Shown here one piece after another: positions 4,934 through 9,781 of a DNA stretch of 9,781 nt. Location of the stretch: contig JBCCMP010000175.1 in assembly GCA_039026295.1 (NCBI GenBank), positions 1-9,781 on the forward strand, in the 5' to 3' direction. This stretch comes from Thermohalobaculum sp039026295. Its GTDB lineage: Bacteria > Pseudomonadota > Alphaproteobacteria > Rhodobacterales > Rhodobacteraceae. A program made the translations under genes and the position numbers. Below the pieces are notes generated by a model. That model was not told where the DNA came from. It did not search any database and saw only the letters and a list, made by a program, of their open reading frames with translations. Position 1 is the first letter of the stretch. Every line of letters begins with the position of its first letter.

Positions 4934-7041
4934 TCGGCGATTTCTGCGAACCGGTCGCGTTCGGTCTGCGTCATCGCGAAGACGCCGTCGTCGATCAAAA
5001 CAAGTGTCCCTGACCGCACGAGTTTGCCGTAACCCTTGATGCGCGCTTCCAGGGTGCGTGGGTGATCCCCCGGCATCTGGTCAAAGACTTCCATCACCTG
5101 CCTGCGGGTGAAGCGCGTCTCGCCCTTGCATATTGTCAGCCAGGCGGCCGCCGCGGACAGCAGATCCGCCACCGTCTCGCTCGAGCTTCGTGCGGCAAGA
5201 TCGGCCGCGCTTATGCCTGTCCTGTCCGGCGGTTGAGCGGGGTCTTCATGGGCAGTCTCTCCCGGTCCGCCGACCATATCTGTCCCATGAACGCGGCGCA
5301 GAAGATTGGTAAAATCCGAACGCGGCTCCACCGCGGCGGGGGGTGCAGTCGGCGCGACGATCGTCGGTTCTTCAACCGGCGCCTGCGGTGCTGCGCTTTC
5401 CCGCCGTTCAAAGAGGGGCCTGAACTCTCTCTGACCCTCTGGCTGGGCACTTGAACCGACATCCGGGTCTTGCGCAGGGTATTCGCCCGAAGGCGTGTCG
5501 TCGCTTTCGGGCGCTGAAAACATGTTGAAAGCGTCTTTTGGCTCATCCTCCGGCGGCTCTACCGCTGCGTTTTCAACCCACGGATCGGTCACCGCGCCCA
5601 CATCGGGTGTTACAGCAGAATCTGGGTCCGGAGCGATGAATGCCGCCTCTCGCGGTTGATCCTGCCCTGCCGCGTCTTCCGCATGGTCGGCAGAGCTCTC
5701 TGCTGGAACCCCTGACTCGAAAATGTTCGCGGCAGGCGCTGCTTCCTCAACGCTCTCGACCGGCGTTACGTCTTCAACCGGCACAGGTTGATCCGAAACC
5801 GGGCTCTCATCAGCGAATATGCTCTGCACATCCGGTTCCGCCTCATCCGGTTCCGCGGGCGGGATCGGGTCTGCAGAAACATCGCTTTCGGAAGCGAAAA
5901 TGTTGAAGGGCACGCTGTCGGTATCGTCAACCGCTTCGGCAACTTCCGCCGTGGCGGCAGCAGGCTCGGTTGCCTGCGTGTCCTCCACGCTGTCCGACTC
6001 GACGACCGTGTCGTCTACATGCACGTCCCCGACCGGCTCCGGCGCTTCGGAGGCGAACATGTTGAACGCAGCCTCTTCATGCTCAGTCGCCGCCGTGTCA
6101 GAAAGCGTCACCCCGTCGTCAGTTTCTGCCACGTCGACGATAGGCGCCGCTTCTGACGCAACAGCGTCTGTCACCGCCTCCATGGCTGCAGTCTCGTCGG
6201 CCCACACTCCTTCGGCCGCCAATTCAGCCGCTGGCGCCGCCTCCTCTGGATCTGGTGCGACCGGCGCAAAGGTTTCCGCAGCCTCGATTTCGGTTTCTTC
6301 AGACTGGTCTGATCCAAAAGCAACTGCCGAACCCGCGGCCATCGCAGCGACCGCTGCCGCTGTCAGACTTGCATGCCCGGCGGGTTCTGACGGATCTTCG
6401 TCACCGACGGTCGAAGGGTCGGCTAAAACGTCTTCGCGCGCTGCATCACCTTGCTCCGCAGTGACAGTCTCATCGGCTGGGCTTGGGACGATGTCGTCAT
6501 CATCCGTGGATGCGTCTCCTGCGAATTCGGCGACGGTATCGTCCGCGAACGATGAGTCTGCCGCGGCCATAACTTCCGGCGCAGGCTCAACCGCATGTTC
6601 GTTTGCATCCGGATCAGCGTCTATGTCGTCATCGATGTGCGGCTCATCAGATTGTGCGTCGCTGTCCGCATGCAATTCACTATCGGGCGCAGTCTCCGCT
6701 GAAGCTACGTCCGGGGCGGCGGACCAGTCGGCGTCTTCGACATCTGCCGTATCAGCGACGTCTTCCCGCGCGGCCGCATCGCTATCGGCAGGCGAACCGT
6801 CTTCGTTCTGGCGGATGATAACGACCCCCGGCTGCGGCTCGTCGTCGGCACCCCTGTTCAAGGCTTCCTGCATCTCAGCCGCATTGAAATCGGCAGACTC
6901 GGTCAATGCCGGCGTCTCCGAGATCATCTTCTGCATCAGTCCGATGATGTCCCGCATCTGCTCGACAGGGTTGTCATAGCCCTCGATCGAACAGGTGAAA
7001 GCGCCAAAACGAACTTCAACGCGCTTGCCAGGTTCGGCCAT
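4924..7041 (-). CDS. Large acidic, mostly disordered conserved hypothetical protein with repeated FN[MI]F motifs
   Basis: About 705 residues; function not recognised. Residues 1-50 form a structured block (VRFGAFTCSIEGYDNP, then a helix EQMRDIIGLMQKMI). Residues about 70-535 are Ala/Glu/Asp/Pro-rich, strongly acidic and probably disordered. An Ala-rich, weakly hydrophobic stretch lies at about 225-243. Five copies of a short motif (FNMFASE, FNIFASE, SIFADES, NIFESGV, FNMFSAPES) lie between 326 and 513. A compact C-terminal domain follows (about 620-705, SSETVADLLSAAAAWL to FAEIADQL) that resembles a winged-helix fold by pattern only. A TTG at 7056 could start five residues earlier, but the ATG at 7041 has GAGG (7047-7050) five bases upstream. 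From memory, other Rhodobacteraceae hypotheticals start with a similar YGTFSCTLEGFDD-type block. No signal peptide. It is divergent from thiN. Confidence 0.8.
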   Translation of the reverse strand: MAEPGKRVEVRFGAFTCSIEGYDNPVEQMRDIIGLMQKMISETPALTESADFNAAEMQEALNRGADDEPQPGVVIIRQNEDGSPADSDAAAREDVADTADVEDADWSAAPDVASAETAPDSELHADSDAQSDEPHIDDDIDADPDANEHAVEPAPEVMAAADSSFADDTVAEFAGDASTDDDDIVPSPADETVTAEQGDAAREDVLADPSTVGDEDPSEPAGHASLTAAAVAAMAAGSAVAFGSDQSEETEIEAAETFAPVAPDPEEAAPAAELAAEGVWADETAAMEAVTDAVASEAAPIVDVAETDDGVTLSDTAATEHEEAAFNMFASEAPEPVGDVHVDDTVVESDSVEDTQATEPAAATAEVAEAVDDTDSVPFNIFASESDVSADPIPPAEPDEAEPDVQSIFADESPVSDQPVPVEDVTPVESVEEAAPAANIFESGVPAESSADHAEDAAGQDQPREAAFIAPDPDSAVTPDVGAVTDPWVENAAVEPPEDEPKDAFNMFSAPESDDTPSGEYPAQDPDVGSSAQPEGQREFRPLFERRESAAPQAPVEEPTIVAPTAPPAAVEPRSDFTNLLRRVHGTDMVGGPGETAHEDPAQPPDRTGISAADLAARSSSETVADLLSAAAAWLTICKGETRFTRRQVMEVFDQMPGDHPRTLEARIKGYGKLVRSGTLVLIDDGVFAMTQTERDRFAEIADQL
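5503..6066 (-). repeat. Five dispersed copies of a short aromatic peptide motif within the acidic protein
   Basis: Copies are encoded near 6066-6046 (FNMFASE), 5907-5887 (FNIFASE), 5823-5803 (SIFADES), 5727-5704 (NIFESGVP) and 5529-5503 (FNMFSAPES). Consensus is [F/A/Q]-[N/S]-[M/I]-F-[A/E/S]-x-[E/G], spaced about 28 to 65 residues apart in otherwise acidic, low-aromatic sequence. A sixth, looser match may be FRPLFERRES just downstream. They resemble short linear binding motifs on a flexible tether. Confidence 0.7.
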
Positions 7042-7172
7042 GTCTTCCTCTGCCAATGTATGGGGCGAAAAAAGGCGCTCTCCGCGCGCGGTGCAACGTC
7101 GCCGATTTGACCTTTGCCGTCAAGGATGTGCACTGATGGCTTCAGAACAAGTCAAAGTAAAGGCGAGCTTAA
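7042..7172. other. Divergent intergenic region, acidic-protein gene to thiN
   Basis: About 130 bases between two divergent starts, so both promoters should lie here. It contains a perfect dyad TTGAC-N7-GTCAA (7107-7123), a GC-rich run around 7078-7092 and a small palindrome GTGCAC. TTGACC occurs at 7107-7112 on the + strand, but no good -10 follows at 16-18 bases. No TPP-riboswitch-like structure was seen ahead of thiN. The thiN RBS is probably GGCGAG (7162-7167). Confidence 0.45.
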
Positions 7173-7847
7173 GTGACAGAACTTCCGCTTCAATTTGACC
7201 GGCCGGTGACACTGGCCGGCGGCGGCGTGCTTTCCTCCGCCCAACTGAAGGCAGCGCTGCGGATTGCCCCGACGCTGATCGCCGCTGATGGCGCAGCGGA
7301 CAGGGTCAAGGAACTGGGTTCATCGCCAGACTTCATCATTGGTGATCTCGACTCGGTCGAGGATGCAGAACGCTGGCGAGGTAGGTCTGCAAGCGTCATT
7401 CACCTCACGGAACAGGACAGCACCGACTTCGAAAAATCCCTCTACGCAACCACGGCTCCGCTTTACATCTGTGTAGGGTTCACCGGTGCAAGGGTCGATC
7501 ACACCCTTGCCGTCTTTCACGCGATGCTCCGTTACCCGAAAAAGTCCGTCATCCTTCTGGGGGAGGCAGATGCAATTGCTCTTCTTCCGCCAGGCCGCAG
7601 AATCCGCTTCGGACTGCCGATCGGCACCAGATTTTCGATCTTCCCGCTTCTTCCGACACGCGCCGTCTGGTCCACGGGACTGGAATGGCCGGTCGATCAG
7701 CTGGAATTCGCAACCGGCACGACAATCGGCACATCAAACCGCACCTCTGCCCCCGAATGCGGTATTGAAATGGCCTCGCCGGGCGCGCTGTTGATGCTGC
7801 CGCCCGAACATGTCGCCGAACTGATTGATGCTTTGAAAGTCGACTGA
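7173..7847 (+). CDS. thiN: Thiamine pyrophosphokinase (thiamine diphosphokinase)
   Basis: 224 residues, usual length. It transfers pyrophosphate from ATP to thiamine to make thiamine diphosphate, a salvage step in the cytoplasm. Motifs seen in order: AADGAADR (37-44), PDFIIGDLDSV (52-62) with the acidic metal-binding residues, QDSTDFEKSL (81-90), and GFTGARVDHTLA (102-113), all hallmarks of the TPK catalytic domain. The C-terminal thiamine-binding part carries TGTTIGTSNRTS (181-192). The start is GTG at 7173 with GGCGAG five bases upstream. The gene converges on the BoxR-type regulator with only 13 bases between stops, and no terminator hairpin with a T-run fits there. No link with the box cluster is implied beyond position. 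Confidence 0.93.
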   Translation: MTELPLQFDRPVTLAGGGVLSSAQLKAALRIAPTLIAADGAADRVKELGSSPDFIIGDLDSVEDAERWRGRSASVIHLTEQDSTDFEKSLYATTAPLYICVGFTGARVDHTLAVFHAMLRYPKKSVILLGEADAIALLPPGRRIRFGLPIGTRFSIFPLLPTRAVWSTGLEWPVDQLEFATGTTIGTSNRTSAPECGIEMASPGALLMLPPEHVAELIDALKVD

Positions 7848-7860
7848 GGGGCCCGCAGCT

Positions 7861-8712
7861 CTATTCCGCCGCCACATTCCCGCCCTTCGCCGGGGACAGC
7901 AATTCCATCAGGTCCGATACGCTTTGCAGGACGGTCCTGCCAGAGGTTTCTATGACGTGATCGGCCCGCGCGTAATGCGTCTCGCGCGCGGTCAGGATGG
8001 TGCGAAGTTCCTTCATGGCCGTGGGGTTGCCCGCCATCGGCCGCTCATCGCCCTGCTCGCGAACGCGCGACATGTGTTCTTCGGGCCGGGCCCGCAGCCA
8101 GATGGTCCGGAAAGACAGCAGCAATCGGGCAAAGGTCTCGGGTTCCGAAACGATGCCGCCCGAAACGGCCAATACGATGGCTGGCTCAGCCGCCAGACGA
8201 TCCAGTGCCGATTGCTCCAGCTCCCGGTAGCCCTCCTGACCATAGAGAGCGAAGACCTCTTCGACCGACATCCCCGCCTCTTCGGCGATCAGATCGTTCA
8301 GCTCGCAGAACGGGATGCTCAGGCGCTGCGCCAGCAACGTGCCCAAGGTGGACTTTCCGGCCCCGCGCAGTCCGATCAGGGCGATCCGCCCGCCATGGTC
8401 GCGGTCGCCCCCCAGTGCGGTCATGACCCGTGCCCGTTCCATCGGTCCCGCCGTTCGCAGTGCCGTAACCAGGGGGTCTTCATCCTCGACCAACTGAGAC
8501 AGGGTCATGCCAAGGGCATTGGCAACGCCGTTCAGCCGCCCCACGGATACATTGCCGGTTCCCAGTTCAATCTGCGCAAGGTACCGCTCCGACATGCCCG
8601 TGCTTTTTGCCAGTGACCGGCGCGTCATTTTGGCCGTGCGCCGCGCCGCATAGACACGCCGCCCCAGCGCCGCAAGAAACGGATCCAATTCAGTGGAGTC
8701 GTCTTTTGCCAT
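7861..8712 (-). CDS. boxR: BoxR/BzdR-type regulator: XRE helix-turn-helix fused to shikimate-kinase-like domain
   Basis: 283 residues. The N-terminal XRE-family helix-turn-helix spans about 12-75 (core RRSLAKSTGMSERYLAQIELG). A linker leads to a shikimate-kinase-like domain from about 108, with an intact Walker A GLRGAGKST (114-122). Other kinase sites can be aligned: FCELND (135-140) replaces the usual F-x-D-x-D, so the shikimate-binding Asp is Asn139; Y162-R163 keeps the substrate Arg; SGGIV (184-188) replaces GGG; DERPMAG (222-228) keeps the lid Arg. Known: BzdR and BoxR proteins with this layout repress benzoate-degradation genes and respond to benzoyl-CoA through the kinase-like domain. 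The adjacent boxB supports that role. Start ATG at 8712; no strong RBS is visible upstream. A plain shikimate kinase is unlikely. Confidence 0.88.
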   Translation of the reverse strand: MAKDDSTELDPFLAALGRRVYAARRTAKMTRRSLAKSTGMSERYLAQIELGTGNVSVGRLNGVANALGMTLSQLVEDEDPLVTALRTAGPMERARVMTALGGDRDHGGRIALIGLRGAGKSTLGTLLAQRLSIPFCELNDLIAEEAGMSVEEVFALYGQEGYRELEQSALDRLAAEPAIVLAVSGGIVSEPETFARLLLSFRTIWLRARPEEHMSRVREQGDERPMAGNPTAMKELRTILTARETHYARADHVIETSGRTVLQSVSDLMELLSPAKGGNVAAE

Positions 8713-8838
8713 GTTCGTTTACCGGTCAGGAACTCTACTGCTCTGTTCTGATCGGAAAACTAGTTCAATGGCCCTTCAGGGCCAGTGGGGGCGCATGCGG
8801 CAAAGACACCGCGCCCCCTGGTCTGACGGCCTGGCGGA
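8713..8838 (-). other. Intergenic region boxB to boxR
   Basis: 126 bases with no gene. From the boxB side it holds a strong GC-rich hairpin (8782-8821), a second perfect hairpin (8769-8784) that shares three bases with the first, then AACTAGTT (8758-8765), a perfect eight-base palindrome that could be an operator half or full site. No well-spaced -35/-10 pair was found for boxR, so it may be read through from boxB or use a weak promoter. Confidence 0.45.
8769..8821 (-). terminator. Tandem hairpins after boxB (possible terminator or attenuator)
   Basis: GGGGGCGC (8787-8794) pairs with GCGCCCCC (8811-8818) around a 16-base loop, and the stem extends by CCA/TGG (8782-8784 with 8819-8821) past a small bulge. 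Directly beside it, TGGCCC (8769-8774) pairs with GGGCCA (8779-8784) around TTCA. The two stems share 8782-8784, so they could be alternative. In the minus direction a short TTTT comes about ten bases later, so it is not a standard intrinsic terminator. Confidence 0.45.
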
Positions 8839-9781
8839 TCAGGCGTGGTGCAGTTTTACGTATTCAAAATCACCCGGCTTGTTGTCGATCCCGACGCGTG
8901 GCGGGGCGATCCAGTTCGCATACTGGCCCGCCTCCCAGCAGGGCTCCATCAGGCCTTCGATATAGTCGGCATCCGCCTGGCTGGGCAGCCAGTCATCGCG
9001 CTTGGCGTCCCACGTCGCCTGATCGATGATCGTCCCGTCCGGATCGACCGGAATGCCGCCGAAGGTGCCGATGTTCCGATGGAAACCCTCGTGCGGCAGC
9101 TTGATCTCAAAGTCGATCCCCGCGCGCTTGATGACCATGTTCCAGCGCTTCACCCCGCCCGAGGCATCGCGGACATAATCGTCACGCAGCCGCATGTTCA
9201 CTGCACTCAGCGCGGGCATGTCGACCGATTGAATCTGACCGTCAACGACCTGGCTGACCGGATAGGTCGCGCCGTTCAACTGATGATCATCTTCGATCTT
9301 GGTTTCCTGGAACCGGCCCTTGATGCCAGAGTTGAAGGCGTTGGCGGCGTTGGTCGACACTTCCGAGCCAAACAGATCCAGCGACAGCGAATAATGCATG
9401 TTGGCTTTTTTCTGGATTGTCGGCAGGTCGATCACGCCGTGGCGGCGCACGCCGACGATGTCATACGGATTCTCGATGCCGTGTTCCTTCATCACATCGC
9501 AGGTCCGTTGGATGATCCGGCCGACCCCGGTTTCCCCGACGAACATGTGGTGCGCTTCCTCGGTCAGCATGAACCGGGTCGTGCGGCTCAGCGGGTCAAA
9601 GCCCGACTGCGCCAGCGACTCAAGCTGCATCTTGCCGTCGCGATCGGTGAAGTAGGTGAACATGAAGAACGACAGCCAGTCAGGTGTCGATTCGTTGAAC
9701 GCCCCGAGCATCCGCGGCGCTTCGTCGGAACCCGAGGACCGAAGCAGCAGATCATCCGCCTCTTCCCGTCCATCCCGGCCA
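8839..9781 (-). CDS. boxB: Benzoyl-CoA 2,3-epoxidase, oxygenase subunit BoxB (partial, 5' end outside window)
   Basis: 313 residues are visible in an open frame that continues past the right edge; the family is about 470 residues, so the last two thirds are here. BoxB is a diiron oxygenase that, with the reductase BoxA, turns benzoyl-CoA into its 2,3-epoxide in the aerobic box pathway. Seen: RMLGAFNESTPDWLSFFMFTY-type block, TDRDGKMQLESLAQSGFDPL, then FMLTEEAHHMFVGE carrying an ExxH iron-ligand motif, KANMHYSLSLDLFGSE, and the C-terminal NWIAPPRVGI..FEYVKL tail typical of BoxB. Stop TGA at 8839-8841. The regulator gene lies 126 bases downstream on the same strand. The other box genes (boxA, boxC, boxD, ligase) are not in the window and are expected beyond the right edge. 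Confidence 0.96.
   Translation of the reverse strand, partial: GRDGREEADDLLLRSSGSDEAPRMLGAFNESTPDWLSFFMFTYFTDRDGKMQLESLAQSGFDPLSRTTRFMLTEEAHHMFVGETGVGRIIQRTCDVMKEHGIENPYDIVGVRRHGVIDLPTIQKKANMHYSLSLDLFGSEVSTNAANAFNSGIKGRFQETKIEDDHQLNGATYPVSQVVDGQIQSVDMPALSAVNMRLRDDYVRDASGGVKRWNMVIKRAGIDFEIKLPHEGFHRNIGTFGGIPVDPDGTIIDQATWDAKRDDWLPSQADADYIEGLMEPCWEAGQYANWIAPPRVGIDNKPGDFEYVKLHHA

Noticed and set aside
5819..6979. Long + strand open frame (386 codons) rich in Ser and Ala
   Set aside because: It lies fully antisense to the acidic-protein gene; its Ser/Ala/Thr composition is what the reverse of Ala/Glu/Asp codons gives. It has no domain pattern.
7120..7172. TPP riboswitch ahead of thiN
   Set aside because: The leader is too short and the conserved thi-box sequence is not visible; thiN is a salvage gene not always under this control.
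7848..7860. GGGCCC in the gap between thiN and boxR as a shared terminator
   Set aside because: The gap is 13 bases, the palindrome has no loop and no T-run follows on either strand.
7924..8616. + strand open frame of 230 codons
   Set aside because: It is antisense to the BoxR-type regulator, which has intact HTH and P-loop motifs.

Overview
The window looks like chromosomal DNA of a marine alphaproteobacterium of the Rhodobacteraceae (Roseobacter group). This is inferred from gene content and protein style: moderately high GC, a DUF2842 protein, a serA / Tad-like / purA neighbourhood, an aerobic box-type benzoyl-CoA pathway with its XRE-shikimate-kinase regulator, and an acidic Ala/Glu/Asp-rich hypothetical protein. 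No RNA genes, CRISPR arrays, insertion sequences or attachment sites were seen.

Left part (1-3319, + strand): the 3' end of serA (ACT domain of D-3-phosphoglycerate dehydrogenase) is followed by a 243-base gap holding a weak promoter candidate, a dyad and a leader stem-loop. Then come three Tad-like genes joined by one-base stop/start overlaps: a VWA-domain TadG-like protein and two small TadE-like pseudopilins. No pilin, secretin, ATPase or prepilin peptidase gene is present here, so the cassette looks like an orphan part of a Tad (Flp pilus) machine.

Middle part (3320-4933, + strand): purA (adenylosuccinate synthetase) follows a good sigma70-type promoter. A small two-helix membrane protein of the DUF2842 family lies directly behind it.

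Right-middle (4924-7847): a roughly 705-residue protein on the minus strand converges on, and overlaps by ten bases, the DUF2842 gene. It has a conserved-looking N-terminal block, a very long acidic disordered centre and a compact C-terminal domain. The centre carries five copies of a short aromatic motif (FN[M/I]F-[A/S]-x-E like), the least explained structure in the window. Divergent from it is thiN (thiamine pyrophosphokinase).

Right end (7861-9781, minus strand): a BoxR/BzdR-type regulator (XRE helix-turn-helix fused to a degenerate shikimate-kinase domain) lies downstream of boxB (benzoyl-CoA 2,3-epoxidase oxygenase subunit), which runs off the window. Together they mark the edge of a box benzoate-degradation cluster. 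The regulator's kinase-like domain has lost the shikimate-binding aspartate but kept the P-loop, which fits a sensor rather than an enzyme.

No wholly new system is clearly established. The best candidates for a second look are the repeated-motif acidic protein and the orphan Tad cassette.
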